From: Microcella flavibacter
GTDB lineage: Bacteria; Actinomycetota; Actinomycetes; Actinomycetales; Microbacteriaceae
Assembly: GCF_012530535.1 (NCBI RefSeq)
Contig: NZ_CP051299.1
Span: forward strand, 1,550,001-1,614,000
DNA: 64,000 nt
Direction of reading: 5' to 3'
Below are positions 1-9,626 of the stretch, piece by piece. Below the pieces are notes generated by a model. The model was not told where the DNA came from. It did no database searches and saw only the letters and a program-made list of their open reading frames with translations. A program made the translations under genes and the position numbers. Position 1 is the stretch's first letter; every line of letters starts with the position of its first letter.

Positions 1-852
1 CACCAGCACCCGGCGCGCGATCGCGGCGTTGTGCTCCGGCCCCTCGCCGAGGATGTCGGCGATGCTGCTGTAGGCGATGCCGAGATCGCGCGGGTCGATG
101 TCGTGCTCGGTCACGGCGCCGCGCGACACCTCCCACACGTGGCTGTGCCCCGTCGTGGTGAGCTTGTCGATGCCGTCGTCCCCGCGGTAGACGAGCGCCG
201 TCGCCCCGCGCGTGCGGAACACGCCGACGATGAGCGGCACCCGCTCGAGGCTCGCGACACCGACCGCGCTGGCCTCGGGCCGCGCCGGGTTGACGAGCGG
301 GCCGAGCACGTTGAACAGGGTCGAGACGCCGAGCTCGCGCCGCGCCGCGCCGGCATGCCGGAACCCGGGGTGCAGCACGGCCGCGTTGAGGTACGTGAGC
401 CCGACCTCGTCGAAGACGCGTGCCAGCCGATCCGGCTCGAGGTCGAGGGCGATGCCGAGAGCGCCCAGCACGTCGGAGGCGCCCGAGGCGCTGCTCGCTG
501 CGCGGTTGCCGTGCTTGGCCACCGGTACGCCGGCGGCCGCCGCGACGATCGACGCCACCGAGGAGACGTTGACCACGGCGCCGTAGGGGTCGCCGCCGGT
601 TCCGACGATGTCGAGCACCATGGCCGGGATGCCCACCGGCAGCGCGTGCGCGAGAGCAGCATCCCGGAACCCGACGATCTCATCGATCGTCTCGCCCTTG
701 GCCCGCAGCGCCACCAGGAACCCCGCCAGCTGAACCGGTGTCGCCTCCCCCGCCATGACCTGCTCCATGGCCCAGCTGGACTCGGCGATCGACAGATCCT
801 GCCGCTCCAGCAATCGGGTGAGCAGCGCGGGCCAGGTCGGGGTGGCGGACAT
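1..852 (-). CDS. trpD: Anthranilate phosphoribosyltransferase (partial, 3' end outside window)
   Basis: TrpD transfers the phosphoribosyl group of PRPP to anthranilate in tryptophan synthesis. The frame is open for 284 codons from the ATG at 852 to the window edge, so the C-terminus (about 60 residues by family length) is missing. Visible signatures are the PRPP-binding GTGGD at residues 84-88 and the KHGNRA motif about 25 residues later. The ATG has no Shine-Dalgarno but lies 6 nt behind a TAGCCT box, so the mRNA is probably leaderless. It is divergent from ctaE, and no other trp gene is visible. Confidence 0.95.
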   Translation of the reverse strand, partial: MSATPTWPALLTRLLERQDLSIAESSWAMEQVMAGEATPVQLAGFLVALRAKGETIDEIVGFRDAALAHALPVGIPAMVLDIVGTGGDPYGAVVNVSSVASIVAAAAGVPVAKHGNRAASSASGASDVLGALGIALDLEPDRLARVFDEVGLTYLNAAVLHPGFRHAGAARRELGVSTLFNVLGPLVNPARPEASAVGVASLERVPLIVGVFRTRGATALVYRGDDGIDKLTTTGHSHVWEVSRGAVTEHDIDPRDLGIAYSSIADILGEGPEHNAAIARRVLV

Positions 853-858
853 GTGAGA

Positions 859-864
859 AGGCTA
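859..864 (-). promoter_or_regulatory. -10 element of trpD (leaderless)
   Basis: TAGCCT on the minus strand is separated from the trpD ATG by exactly 6 nt, so transcription should begin at or next to the start codon. Confidence 0.55.
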
Positions 865-918
865 GCCAATCACCGCGAGAAGGCATGTCGTCGGGCAAGA
901 ACTTCCAGGATCATCGGT

Positions 919-924
919 CATAAT
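919..924 (+). promoter_or_regulatory. -10 element of ctaE-qcrCAB (leaderless)
   Basis: CATAAT matches the -10 consensus at five of six positions and lies 6 nt before the ctaE GTG. No ribosome-binding site intervenes, so the ctaE-qcr message is probably leaderless. Confidence 0.6.
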
Positions 925-930
925 GGACGA

Positions 931-1560
931 GTGACCAGCACCTCTCTCTCGAGCTCGCTCAGCGCTCCCACGATCAACCGCCCGAATACCGTCGCGGTCG
1001 GCACGATCGTGTGGCTGGGCAGCGAAGTCATGTTCTTCGCCGGCCTCTTCGCGATCTACTTCACCCTGCGATCCACCTCGCCGGAGCTGTGGGAGGCGGG
1101 CACGGAGTTGTTCAACGTCCCCTTCGCGGCGGTGAACACCACCATCCTCGTGCTCTCCTCGGTCACCGCCCAGTTCGGCGTGTTCGCCGCCGAGCGCTTG
1201 CAGCCGCGGCGCACGGGCTGGAAGCCGACGCAGTGGGGCATGGTCGAGTGGTTCTTCCTGACGTTCGCGATGGGCGCGGTCTTCGTCGTCGGCCAGGTCT
1301 ACGAATACGCGATCCTCGTCAGTGAATCCGTCACGCTCACCTCGGACGCCTTCGGCTCGTCCTTCTACCTCACCACGGGCTTCCACGGCCTGCATGTGAC
1401 CGGCGGTCTCATCGCCTTCCTCCTCGTCATCGGCCGCGCGTACGCCGTCAAGGTGTTCACCCACCGCGACGCCATGAGCGCGATCGTCGTGTCGTACTAC
1501 TGGCACTTCGTCGACGTGGTCTGGATCGGTCTCTTCATCGTCATCTACGTCCTCCAGTAA
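931..1560 (+). CDS. ctaE: Cytochrome c oxidase subunit III
   Basis: Subunit III of the aa3-type terminal oxidase, an inner-membrane protein that stabilises the catalytic core. The 209-residue product has five hydrophobic segments and the typical C-terminal [14 protein letters not shown] block. The same frame is open further upstream, but that part is antisense to trpD. The GTG at 931 matches the usual family N-terminus and follows a -10 box. It heads the conserved actinobacterial order ctaE-qcrC-qcrA-qcrB, in which the oxidase and bc1 complex form a supercomplex. Confidence 0.95.
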   Translation: MTSTSLSSSLSAPTINRPNTVAVGTIVWLGSEVMFFAGLFAIYFTLRSTSPELWEAGTELFNVPFAAVNTTILVLSSVTAQFGVFAAERLQPRRTGWKPTQWGMVEWFFLTFAMGAVFVVGQVYEYAILVSESVTLTSDAFGSSFYLTTGFHGLHVTGGLIAFLLVIGRAYAVKVFTHRDAMSAIVVSYYWHFVDVVWIGLFIVIYVLQ

Positions 1561-1585
1561 GCAACGGAAACGAGACGCACTCCCC

Positions 1586-2401
1586 ATGGCACCCTCCTCT
1601 TCCTCCTCCTCCGCGGCGGCGCCGACACGACGCACCGGTCGACGGCATCCGCTCGTGGCCGCAGCCCTGCTCGTCATCGGCCTGCTTGCGACCGGCGGCG
1701 CCTACGCGGTCGCGACGACGACTGCAACCGCCGAGTCGACCACCGCGAGCACCAAGATGGTCGATGAGGGCGGCAAGCTGTTCGCCGCCAACTGCGCCAG
1801 CTGCCACGGTCTGCAGGGCCAGGGCGCCGAGACCGGCCCGAGCCTCGTGGGCGTGGGCGCTCTCGCCGTGGACTTCCAGGTCGGAACCGGCCGCATGCCC
1901 ATGGCAGCCTCCGGCCCCCAGGCCGAGGTCAAACCCGTCCAGTTCACGCAGGATCAGATCGACGCCATGGGCGCCTGGGTCGCCCAGCTCGGCCCGGGCC
2001 CGGCGATCCCCGCCGATGAGTACATCGCCGGCGACGGCGACGCCGCGATCGGCGCGGAGCTCTTCCGCGTCAACTGCGCCATGTGCCACAACGTGGCCGG
2101 CGCGGGCGGCGCGCTCACCGAGGGCAAGTACGCCCCCAGCCTCGCCGGGGTCGACCCCGTCCACATCTACGGCGCCATGGTGACCGGTCCGCAGAACATG
2201 CCCGTGTTCAGCGACCTGAACCTCACGCCCGAGGAGAAGAACGACATCATCACCTACCTCACCTACCTCGAGGAGAACCCCTCGGTCGGCGGCATCGACC
2301 TGGGAAGCCTCGGGCCGGTGTCGGAGGGCCTCTTCATCTGGATCTTCGGTCTCGGCGGCCTCATCGCCGTGACCATCTGGCTGACCGCGAAGTCGAACTG
2401 A
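1586..2401 (+). CDS. qcrC: Cytochrome bc1 complex dihaem cytochrome c subunit
   Basis: QcrC carries electrons from the bc1 complex directly to the oxidase, replacing a soluble cytochrome c. The 271-residue protein has an N-terminal membrane anchor (about residues 20-45), two haem-c sites (CASCH and CAMCH) in tandem cytochrome domains and a C-terminal membrane helix. It starts 25 bp after ctaE and ends 32 bp before qcrA. Two haem motifs in one chain are characteristic of actinobacterial QcrC. Confidence 0.96.
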   Translation: MAPSSSSSSAAAPTRRTGRRHPLVAAALLVIGLLATGGAYAVATTTATAESTTASTKMVDEGGKLFAANCASCHGLQGQGAETGPSLVGVGALAVDFQVGTGRMPMAASGPQAEVKPVQFTQDQIDAMGAWVAQLGPGPAIPADEYIAGDGDAAIGAELFRVNCAMCHNVAGAGGALTEGKYAPSLAGVDPVHIYGAMVTGPQNMPVFSDLNLTPEEKNDIITYLTYLEENPSVGGIDLGSLGPVSEGLFIWIFGLGGLIAVTIWLTAKSN

Positions 2402-2433
2402 CGACCCGTGGGTCGCACGAGGAAGGAACGATA

Positions 2434-3513
2434 ATGGCGGACCCCCACGACGGCGCTGCGCAGAGCGACGCCGCCGAGACGGCTGTCGAGCGGCGCGAGA
2501 GCGCCGCTCCCTCCTCGGGCGTCGCCGTCGCACGGACCGACCGCGTCCCCAACCCCGGCTTCCCGGCGGAGCGCCTCCGGGTCACCGACATGGACCCGGC
2601 GAAGGAGAGGCAGGCCGAGCGCACCGTGAGCGGACTCTTCCTGCTCTCGGTCGTCGGCAGCGTGCTCGCGGTCGTCGCGTACATCGCCTTCCCGATCGAC
2701 GAGGCCGACCCGAGCACCATCCGCCTCAACAACCTCTTCCTGGGTCTCGGCATCACCCTGGGCCTGCTCGGCATCGGCATCGGCGCGGTGCACTGGTCTA
2801 AGGCGCTCATGCACGGCCACGAGCTGGTCGAGCAGCGCCACCCGACCCGCGGCGACGACGAGACGCGCGCCAAGGCGCTCGAGATCTTCTCCGAGAGCAA
2901 CAAGGAGTCGGGCTTCACCCGCCGCAGCCTCGTGCGCAACACCCTCATCGGCGCCATCGTGGCCACGCCCATCCCGGCGGTCGTCCTGTTCCGCGACCTC
3001 GCGCCGGCGGAGGACCCGGTCGGCCTGCTGCGCCAGACCATGTGGGAGGCCGGCACGCGGCTTGCGCGCGACCCCTCGGGCACGCCCATCCTCGCCTCCG
3101 AGGTCACGATCGGGTCGGCGTTCCATGTCATCCCCGACGGCCTCGCGCAGCTCGAGTCGCACCGCCTGGAGGAGAAGGCCAAGGCCGCCGTCCTCCTCAT
3201 GCGCCTCCCGATCGACCGCCTCAACGAGACCGAGGATCGCCGCTCCTGGTCCTACGACGGCATCGTCGCCTATTCCAAGATCTGCACGCACGTCGGATGC
3301 CCCGTCGCGCTGTACGAGCAGCAGACCCACACTCTGCTGTGCCCCTGCCACCAGTCCGAGTTCGACGTCGCGAACCACGCGGCGGTCATCTTCGGACCGG
3401 CGGCCCGTCCTCTTCCCCAGCTCCCGATCAGCGTGGACGACGAGGGTTATCTCATCGCGACGAGCGATTTCACCGAACCTGTGGGTCCGAGCTTCTGGGA
3501 GCGTGAACTGTGA
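2434..3513 (+). CDS. qcrA: Cytochrome bc1 complex Rieske iron-sulfur subunit
   Basis: The Rieske protein passes electrons from menaquinol to the cytochrome c subunit. The 359-residue product has a charged N-terminal tail, three membrane segments (about residues 65-85, 95-115 and 165-185), and a C-terminal Rieske domain with the [2Fe-2S] ligand boxes CTHVGC and CPCHQS. Three transmembrane segments are typical of the actinobacterial form. The ATG follows GAAGGAACG. The stop overlaps the qcrB GTG by 4 bp, so the two are translationally coupled. Confidence 0.96.
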   Translation: MADPHDGAAQSDAAETAVERRESAAPSSGVAVARTDRVPNPGFPAERLRVTDMDPAKERQAERTVSGLFLLSVVGSVLAVVAYIAFPIDEADPSTIRLNNLFLGLGITLGLLGIGIGAVHWSKALMHGHELVEQRHPTRGDDETRAKALEIFSESNKESGFTRRSLVRNTLIGAIVATPIPAVVLFRDLAPAEDPVGLLRQTMWEAGTRLARDPSGTPILASEVTIGSAFHVIPDGLAQLESHRLEEKAKAAVLLMRLPIDRLNETEDRRSWSYDGIVAYSKICTHVGCPVALYEQQTHTLLCPCHQSEFDVANHAAVIFGPAARPLPQLPISVDDEGYLIATSDFTEPVGPSFWEREL

Positions 3514-5126
3514 GCACCATCACGGAGCCCTCCACCTCCGCCGCCCCCGCGCCCTCGCGCGGCATGCGGTTCACCGGGTGGGCGGCCAACTACATTGACG
3601 AGCGCACGAGCGCCTCCACGGCGGTCAAGGCGCTGGGGCGCAAGATCTTCCCCGACCACTGGTCGTTCATGCTCGGCGAGGTGGCGCTGTACAGCTTCGT
3701 CGTCATCCTCCTGAGCGGAACCTTCCTGACCTTCTTCTTCGACCCGTCGATGACGGAGGTCGAGTACGAGGGCTCTTACCTGCCGCTCAACGGCATCCCG
3801 ATGTCGGTGGCGTACCACTCCTCCCTCGATATCTCGTTCGAGATCCGGGGCGGCCTGCTCATGCGCCAGGTGCATCACTGGGCGGCACTGCTGTTCGTGG
3901 CCTCGATCGGCCTGCACATGCTGCGCGTCTTCTTCACCGGCGCCTTCCGCAAGCCGCGCGAGCTCAACTGGGTCATCGGCTTCCTGCTGTTCGTGCTCGC
4001 CATGGCGCTCGGCTTCACGGGCTACTCGCTCCCCGACGACCTGCTCTCGGGCAACGGCCTGCGCATCATCGACGGCATGATCAAGGCGGTCCCGCTCGCC
4101 GGCGCCTGGATCTCCTACCTGCTGTTCGGGAACGAATTTCCGGGCACGGATATCATCCCCCGCCTCTACGTCCTGCATATCCTGCTGCTGCCGGCCATCC
4201 TGATCGCCCTCATCGGGGCGCACATGGTGCTGCTCATCGTCAACAAGCACACGCAGTTCGCGGCCCCCGGTCGCACCAACGACAACGTCGTCGGCGCACC
4301 CATCATGCCGGTGTTCGCGGCCAAGGCCGGCGGGTTCTTCTTCCTCGTCTTCGGCGTCATCGTGCTCATCGCCTCGCTCTTCACGATCAATCCGATCTGG
4401 AACTACGGCCCCTACGACCCGTCCCCGGTGTCGGCGGGCACGCAACCCGACTGGTACATCGGATTCGCCGACGGCGCCCTGCGGCTCATCCCGCCGCACC
4501 TCGAGTCGGTCATCCTCGGCTACACGTTCTCGTGGAACATCCTGATCCCGCTCGTCGGGCTCCTGGTCTTCCTCGCGGTCGTCGCCGCCTACCCGTTCCT
4601 CGAGGCCTGGGTCACGGGCGACCGTCGCGAGCACCACATCGCCGACCGCCCGCGCAACGCCCCCACCCGCACCGCCATCGGCGCGGCCGGCGTCACGTTC
4701 TACGCGGGCCTCTGGGCCGCGGCGAGCTCCGACATCATCGCGACGCACTTCCGGCTCACGATCGAAGGCGTCATCTTCGCTCTGCAGATGGTGACCGTCT
4801 TCGGCCCGATCGTCGCCTACTTCGTCACGAAGCGCGTCTGCCTGGCGCTCATGCGCAAGGACCGCGAGATCGCCCTCCACGGCTTCGAGTCCGGTCGCAT
4901 CGTGCGTCTGCCCGGTGGCGAGTACATCGAGGTGCACGAGCAGCTCGACGACTACGAGCGCTGGAAGCTCGTGAGCTTCGAGGAGTACCAGCCGCTCGTC
5001 GTGCGCCCCGACGCCCGTGGCCGCATCACGGCCCGTCAGCGGGTGCGTGCCGGCCTGTCGCGCTGGTTCTTCGAGGACCGCATCGCGCCCGTCACGCAGA
5101 ACGAGATCGAGTCGCAGAAGCACTGA
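3510..5126 (+). CDS. qcrB: Cytochrome bc1 complex cytochrome b subunit
   Basis: QcrB carries the two b haems and the quinol sites. The 538-residue protein has about eight to nine hydrophobic helices, paired haem-ligand histidines in the HHWAALLFVASIGLHMLR region, and the long hydrophilic C-terminal tail of actinobacterial QcrB. The GTG start overlaps the qcrA stop (GTGA). A strong hairpin follows 28 bp after the stop, so this is the last gene of the ctaE-qcrCAB operon. Confidence 0.96.
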   Translation: MSTITEPSTSAAPAPSRGMRFTGWAANYIDERTSASTAVKALGRKIFPDHWSFMLGEVALYSFVVILLSGTFLTFFFDPSMTEVEYEGSYLPLNGIPMSVAYHSSLDISFEIRGGLLMRQVHHWAALLFVASIGLHMLRVFFTGAFRKPRELNWVIGFLLFVLAMALGFTGYSLPDDLLSGNGLRIIDGMIKAVPLAGAWISYLLFGNEFPGTDIIPRLYVLHILLLPAILIALIGAHMVLLIVNKHTQFAAPGRTNDNVVGAPIMPVFAAKAGGFFFLVFGVIVLIASLFTINPIWNYGPYDPSPVSAGTQPDWYIGFADGALRLIPPHLESVILGYTFSWNILIPLVGLLVFLAVVAAYPFLEAWVTGDRREHHIADRPRNAPTRTAIGAAGVTFYAGLWAAASSDIIATHFRLTIEGVIFALQMVTVFGPIVAYFVTKRVCLALMRKDREIALHGFESGRIVRLPGGEYIEVHEQLDDYERWKLVSFEEYQPLVVRPDARGRITARQRVRAGLSRWFFEDRIAPVTQNEIESQKH

Positions 5127-5154
5127 CCCGCTCGGCACTGACCAGCAGCACCTC

Positions 5155-5191
5155 GACGGCCCCGCTCCTCCTCCGGGAGGGCGGGGCCGTC
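5155..5191 (+). terminator. Terminator after qcrB
   Basis: An 11-bp perfect stem (GACGGCCCCGC and its complement) encloses a 15-nt loop 28 bp after the qcrB stop. A short mixed T/C run follows instead of a clean U-tract. Confidence 0.7.
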
Positions 5192-5224
5192 GTCGTTCCC
5201 GTGGCAGCGCGGCGCCGCAGCGCG

Positions 5225-5230
5225 TAGCGT
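5225..5230 (+). promoter_or_regulatory. -10 element of HAD gene (leaderless)
   Basis: TAGCGT lies 6 nt before the ATG at 5237. The same hexamer and spacing precede zwf on the other strand at 60916-60921. Confidence 0.5.
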
Positions 5231-5236
5231 GAACGC

Positions 5237-5899
5237 ATGAGCCCCGCACCCCTCACCACCGTCCTCCTCGACGTCAACGAGACGCTGACCGACCTGCGCC
5301 CCGTCGACGAGTGGATGCGCGGCCACGGCCTGCCCGCCGGCTCGGCGTCGGCCTGGCTCGCGGCCGTGCTGCGCGACGGCTTCGCCGCCTCGCTCGCCGG
5401 GCTGCCGGCATCGTTCGGCCCGCTCGGGGCCTCCGCACTGTCGGATCTCGCGGCCGCGCACATCGACGCCGACGCCGGGGAGTCGATGCAGCAGGAGCTG
5501 CCCGGGGTGGTGGCGGGTCTGCCCGCCCACGACGACGTCGAGCCGGGCATCCGCAGCATGATCGAGGCCGGCCTCGGCGTCGCGACGCTCACGAACGGCT
5601 CCCCCGCGATCGCCGCGGGCCTGCTCGAGCGCCTCGGCCTCGCGGGCGAGGGCATCGGCCTGATCAGCGTCGACGGCACGCGCACGTGGAAGCCGCACGC
5701 CGAGGCCTACCTCGGTGCCTGCGACCGGCTCGGCGTCATGCCCGAGCAGACGGCGCTCGTCGCCTGCCACCCCTGGGACATCATCGGCGCGCAGCGCGCC
5801 GGCCTGCAGGGCGTGTGGCTGCCGCGCGGCCGCTCGTGGCCGGCCGGGTACCCGGCGCCCGACCGCACGATCGCGCAGCTGTCAGAGGTGACGGGCTGA
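5237..5899 (+). CDS. HAD-superfamily hydrolase, haloacid dehalogenase-like
   Basis: A 220-residue single-domain HAD hydrolase. Motif I is the DVNET variant near the N-terminus, which is common in the (S)-2-haloacid dehalogenase-like branch. Motif II is TNGS, a lysine sits in TWKPHAEAY, and the acidic motif IV lies in ACHPWDIIGAQRAG. The nucleophile Asp is present. The substrate cannot be inferred, and haloacid dehalogenation is only the family name. It is transcribed alone from its own promoter and converges on the GNAT gene. Confidence 0.85.
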   Translation: MSPAPLTTVLLDVNETLTDLRPVDEWMRGHGLPAGSASAWLAAVLRDGFAASLAGLPASFGPLGASALSDLAAAHIDADAGESMQQELPGVVAGLPAHDDVEPGIRSMIEAGLGVATLTNGSPAIAAGLLERLGLAGEGIGLISVDGTRTWKPHAEAYLGACDRLGVMPEQTALVACHPWDIIGAQRAGLQGVWLPRGRSWPAGYPAPDRTIAQLSEVTG

Positions 5900-5944
5900 G
5901 GCGTCGGGCCACGTCGGACGACGGGACGGAGTGCGGGCGGAGCG

Positions 5945-6373
5945 TCAGAAGACGCGACGCATGTACTCCGCGTTCTGGCTGTAGCCGAGGCGGTCGTAGA
6001 ACCCGCCGGCGCGACGGCTCGCGACGGTGATCTGGCGCACGCCGCGGCGGATGCACTCCGCCTCGACGGCGTGGACGAGCTCGGTGCCGAGATCCTGACC
6101 GCGAGCGGAGGCGTCGACCGCGATCTCCTGCAGCTGGGCCGACATGCCGTTGGTCGACAGCAGACGGGCGACTGTCGTCAGGGCGTAGCCCAAAACCGCG
6201 CCCTCCGCATCCTCGGCGACGAGCAGGAAGAGGTCGGCGTCCTCGCCCGCCCCGACCGCGGCCGTGAAGCTCGCATCGAAGGCGCCGCGCACGGGCACGA
6301 ATGCCGCACCCAACTGCTGCACGAGGGCGAAGACGGCGTCCGCATCGGCGGCCCGCGCTGCGCGGACGACCAT
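5945..6373 (-). CDS. GNAT-family N-acetyltransferase
   Basis: A 142-residue acetyl-CoA-dependent acyltransferase. The acetyl-CoA loop is RGQDLGTELV after a beta-strand LQEIAVD, and the C-terminal FYDRLGYSQNAEYMRR block is typical of GNAT enzymes. The frame extends upstream into ctaF, but the ATG at 6373 overlaps the ctaF stop by one base (TGATG), which indicates reinitiation after ctaF. The substrate is unknown. Confidence 0.88.
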   Translation of the reverse strand: MVVRAARAADADAVFALVQQLGAAFVPVRGAFDASFTAAVGAGEDADLFLLVAEDAEGAVLGYALTTVARLLSTNGMSAQLQEIAVDASARGQDLGTELVHAVEAECIRRGVRQITVASRRAGGFYDRLGYSQNAEYMRRVF

Positions 6374-6789
6374 CAGCGGGCGAAGTTGCCGCGGTAGTAC
6401 TCGTACGTCCAGCCGACGATCGCGATGAGGGCGAGCGGGATGGCGTAGTACGTGATCCAGATGCCGGTCGCGAGACCGAGGAAGACGAGCGCGGCACCAC
6501 CGGCGAGGAACACCGGCCACCAACTCCACGGCGAGAAGTAGCCGAGCTCGGCGTCGCCGTCATCGATGTCGGCGTCGAGGCGGTCCTCCGGCAGCGTGCC
6601 GCCGATGGATCGGTTGGCGAGCCGCAGGTAGAAGGCGATGAACAGCGACAGCACGGCGCTGAGGCCGATGCCGAGCGTGCCCACCCACTCCACCTGACCG
6701 GTGTCGATGATCGCCCAGGTGACGTAGACCGCGGCCAGCGCGACGAAGAAGACCGCGAGGACCCAGAACAGGTTGATGTTGGTCTTCAT
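6373..6789 (-). CDS. ctaF: Cytochrome c oxidase subunit IV (actinobacterial type)
   Basis: CtaF is the small fourth subunit specific to actinobacterial aa3 oxidases. The 138-residue protein has four hydrophobic helices, with a polar loop containing a run of Asp/Glu and the motif FSPWSWWPV between helices 2 and 3. It lies 8 bp after ctaD and couples through TGATG to the GNAT gene. The order ctaC-ctaD-ctaF is standard. Confidence 0.95.
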   Translation of the reverse strand: MKTNINLFWVLAVFFVALAAVYVTWAIIDTGQVEWVGTLGIGLSAVLSLFIAFYLRLANRSIGGTLPEDRLDADIDDGDAELGYFSPWSWWPVFLAGGAALVFLGLATGIWITYYAIPLALIAIVGWTYEYYRGNFAR

Positions 6790-6797
6790 GGGTCAGC

Positions 6798-8531
6798 TCA
6801 CTTCACCTTCTCGTCGCCGAGGTCGTACGTGGGGGCGTCCGGGGCGTCCTTCGCCGGCCCGATGCCGACGGGGATGCCGGCCTCCGGGTGGTTGAGGTCG
6901 AACGCGGGCGACTCCGAGCGGATGCGCGGGATCGAGGTGAAGTTGTGGCGCGGCGGCGGGCACGAGGTGGCCCACTCGAGCGAGCGGCCGTAGCCCCACG
7001 GGTCATTCACGGTCACCTTGGGTGCACGGCGCGCGGTGATGTAGACGTTCAGGAGGAACGGGATCATCGAAGCCGCGAGCAGGAACGCCCCGAAGGTCGA
7101 CAGCTGGTTCATCCAGGTGAAGCCGTCCTCGACCGCGTAGGTCGCGTAGCGACGGGGCATCCCCACGACGCCCAGCCAGTGCTGGATGAGGAACGTCGTG
7201 TGGAAGCCCACGAACAGCGTCCAGAAGTGGATCTGACCGAGGCGCTCGTTGAGCATCTTGCCCGTCCACTTCGGCCACCAGAAGTAGAAGCCCGCGAACA
7301 TCGCGAACACGACCGTGCCGAAGACGACGTAGTGGAAGTGCGCGACGACGAAGTAGGAGTCGGAGACCGCGAAGTCGAGCGGCGGCGAGGCGAGGATGAC
7401 GCCGGTGAGGCCGCCGAAGACGAAGGTGATGAGGAAGCCGATCGACCACATCATGGGTGTCTCGAAGGTGACCGAACCGCGCCACATCGTGCCGACCCAG
7501 TTGAAGATCTTCACGCCCGTCGGCACCGCGATGAGCATCGTCATGAGCGAGAAGAAGGGCAGAAGCACCGAGCCGGTGACGTACATGTGGTGCGCCCACA
7601 CGGTCATCGAGAGGGCGGCGATCGCGATGGTCGCGTAGACGAGCGTCTTGTAGCCGAAGATCGGCTTGCGGCTGAACACCGGGAGGATCTCGGAGACGAT
7701 GCCGAAGAACGGCAGCGCGATGATGTACACCTCGGGGTGCCCGAAGAACCAGAACAGGTGCTGCCAGAGGATCGCGCCGCCGTTGGCCGGGTCGAAGAAG
7801 TGCGAGCCGAACACGCGGTCGGAGCCGAGTGCGAAGAGCGCGGCGGCGAGCACGGGGAAGGCCATGAGCACGAGCAGCGAGGTGACGAGGGTGTTCCACG
7901 TGAAGATCGGCATGCGCCACATCGTCATCCCGGGAGCGCGCATGCAGATGATCGTCGTGATGAAGTTCACGGCGCCGAGGATGGTGCCGAATCCGCTCAT
8001 GATGAGACCGAAGACCCAGAGGTTGCCGCCGAGCCCTGGTGAGAAGGTCTGACTGGACAGCGGGGCGTAGGCGAACCAGCCGAACGAGGCCGCGCCCTGC
8101 GGGGTGAAGAAGCCGGCGACGGCGATGAGCGAGCCGAAGGAGTAGAGCCAGTACGCGAAGGCGTTGAGGCGCGGGAACGCGACGTCGGGGGCGCCGATCT
8201 GCAGCGGCATGAGCACGTTGGCGAAGCCGGCGAAGAGCGGCGTCGCGAACATCAGCAGCATGATCGTGCCGTGCATCGTGAAGAGCTGGTTGTACTGCTC
8301 CTTCGTGGCCACGATCTCGAGGCCCGGCGCGAAGAGCTGCGCGCGGATGACGAGCGCCATGACGCCGCCGACGAGGAAGTAGATGAAGGAGGTGATCAGG
8401 TACATGTACCCGATGGTCTTGTGGTCGGTGGAGGTGATCCAGCCGACGAAGACGTTGCCCTTCCTCTCGACACCCGGGCGGCTGTAGCCCGGCTCGGTGC
8501 CGACGGTAGGACGCGGTGCGGTCGTCGTCAT
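6798..8531 (-). CDS. ctaD: Cytochrome c oxidase subunit I
   Basis: The catalytic subunit holding haem a and the haem a3-CuB site where oxygen is reduced. The 577-residue protein has twelve membrane helices. The [11 protein letters not shown] start, the [14 protein letters not shown] block with the CuB-ligand/cross-link motif HPEVY, and the MWAHHMY-type paired histidines are visible. The ATG at 8531 lies 7 bp after the ctaC stop. The C-terminal tail is hydrophilic. Confidence 0.97.
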   Translation of the reverse strand: MTTTAPRPTVGTEPGYSRPGVERKGNVFVGWITSTDHKTIGYMYLITSFIYFLVGGVMALVIRAQLFAPGLEIVATKEQYNQLFTMHGTIMLLMFATPLFAGFANVLMPLQIGAPDVAFPRLNAFAYWLYSFGSLIAVAGFFTPQGAASFGWFAYAPLSSQTFSPGLGGNLWVFGLIMSGFGTILGAVNFITTIICMRAPGMTMWRMPIFTWNTLVTSLLVLMAFPVLAAALFALGSDRVFGSHFFDPANGGAILWQHLFWFFGHPEVYIIALPFFGIVSEILPVFSRKPIFGYKTLVYATIAIAALSMTVWAHHMYVTGSVLLPFFSLMTMLIAVPTGVKIFNWVGTMWRGSVTFETPMMWSIGFLITFVFGGLTGVILASPPLDFAVSDSYFVVAHFHYVVFGTVVFAMFAGFYFWWPKWTGKMLNERLGQIHFWTLFVGFHTTFLIQHWLGVVGMPRRYATYAVEDGFTWMNQLSTFGAFLLAASMIPFLLNVYITARRAPKVTVNDPWGYGRSLEWATSCPPPRHNFTSIPRIRSESPAFDLNHPEAGIPVGIGPAKDAPDAPTYDLGDEKVK

Positions 8532-8538
8532 GTGCCGA

Positions 8539-9396
8539 CTACTCCTCTTCGCTGGCGCCGGTGGTGCCCGGCAGGTTCTGGTTAGTGTTGAACTCTACGC
8601 CGAGTCGGCCCTCGTTGCCCGCGTCGCGCAGCGAGGCGGTGTAGGCCTCGTACTCCTCGACGGAGACGACCTCGACGTTGAACAGCATGAGCGAGTGGTA
8701 CTCGCCGCAGAGCTCGGCGCACTTGCCCTGGTACGAGCCCTCCTTCTCAGGGATGAAGTACCAGTAGTTGGACTTCGCGGGGACCATGTCCTTCTTGTAG
8801 AGGAAGTCCACGATCCAGAAGGAGTGCAGCACGTCGCGCGACTCGATCTTGATCTCGACCTTCTGGCCGACCGGCAGGTACAGGGTCGGCAGCGAGTCGA
8901 AAGTGATCCCGTTCTCGCCCTCCTGCGCCTGGATGCCCTGGTAGTAGACGTCGTCGGTCAGGTAGTTGAAGTCCCAGGCCCAGCGCTTGCCGTAGACCTC
9001 GATCTGCACGTCGGGGTCGGCGAGGGGCTCCTCGATCGCGGCCTGGTCGCGCGCGGTGAAGGCGAAGAAGCCGATCACGAGGATGAGCGGGATCACCGTG
9101 TAGAGGATCTCGATCGGCATGTTGTAGCGCAGCTGCACCGGCAGGCCCGTCTGGCCCTTGCGGCGGCGGTAGACGATGGCGGCCCAGATGATGAGGCCCC
9201 ACGTGATGGCGCCCACGACGAGGAGCACGATCCACGAGGTGGTCCAGAGGCCGATGACGCGGTCCACCTGGTTCGTCGTCCCGGGCTCCGTCGGCAGCCA
9301 GCCCAGCGTCTGCTGGGGGGTGCACGCGGCGAGAACGAGGGTGGTCACGATGGCGAGGGGGATCGCCGCCATGCGGAGTCGACGGTTGGAGCGCAC
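8539..9396 (-). CDS. ctaC: Cytochrome c oxidase subunit II
   Basis: Subunit II accepts electrons through the dinuclear CuA centre. The 285-residue product begins with a lipoprotein-type signal whose lipobox LAAC is at about residues 22-25. Two membrane helices and an extracytoplasmic cupredoxin domain with [12 protein letters not shown] (CuA ligands) follow. The start is GTG at 9396 behind GAGAGG. It is the first gene of ctaC-ctaD-ctaF-GNAT, and a TAGACT box lies about 45 bp upstream. Confidence 0.95.
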   Translation of the reverse strand: MRSNRRLRMAAIPLAIVTTLVLAACTPQQTLGWLPTEPGTTNQVDRVIGLWTTSWIVLLVVGAITWGLIIWAAIVYRRRKGQTGLPVQLRYNMPIEILYTVIPLILVIGFFAFTARDQAAIEEPLADPDVQIEVYGKRWAWDFNYLTDDVYYQGIQAQEGENGITFDSLPTLYLPVGQKVEIKIESRDVLHSFWIVDFLYKKDMVPAKSNYWYFIPEKEGSYQGKCAELCGEYHSLMLFNVEVVSVEEYEAYTASLRDAGNEGRLGVEFNTNQNLPGTTGASEEE

Positions 9397-9438
9397 CGGG
9401 GGCCTCTCGGAGGGAAGACGGATTGTGGAACGGGCTTC

Positions 9439-9444
9439 AGTCTA
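9439..9444 (-). promoter_or_regulatory. -10 element of ctaC operon
   Basis: TAGACT on the minus strand lies 42 nt before the ctaC GTG, which would give a leader of about 35 nt with a GAGAGG ribosome-binding site. No good -35 is visible. Confidence 0.4.
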
Positions 9445-9521
9445 CGTCACCCGCATCCCCCGGCCTTCCCGGCGACGCTCCGAAACAGGCGTGAGAATCG
9501 GCATGCGAACGGGGTGCTCGG

Positions 9522-9592
9522 GCCCGCGAACGGCGACGGCGCGGGCATCCACCGCTCGATGGATGCCCGCGCCGGTCGCACGGTTCGCGGGC
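9522..9592 (-). terminator. Long nested inverted repeat downstream of erpA gene
   Basis: The arms at 9537-9551 and 9560-9574 are perfectly complementary over 15 bp around an 8-nt loop. Outer arms at 9522-9531 and 9583-9592 add 10 bp, and the segment between adds more pairing with a one-base bulge. Together they form a nearly continuous 30-bp stem. It lies between erpA and ctaC on the same strand, so a terminator role is likely, but it is larger than a normal one and has no U-tract. Confidence 0.6.
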
Positions 9593-9626
9593 GATTCGCA
9601 GGCCGGGGCCCGCGTCGCGCCGCCGC

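Noticed and set aside
31-930. Upstream extension of the ctaE frame
   Set aside because: This region is antisense to trpD. The CtaE N-terminus starts at GTG 931 behind a -10 box.
3447-5249. Long minus-strand frame opposite qcrB
   Set aside because: Composition is Asp/Glu/Arg-rich and repetitive, as expected for the complement of a GC-rich membrane-protein gene. qcrB itself is unmistakable.
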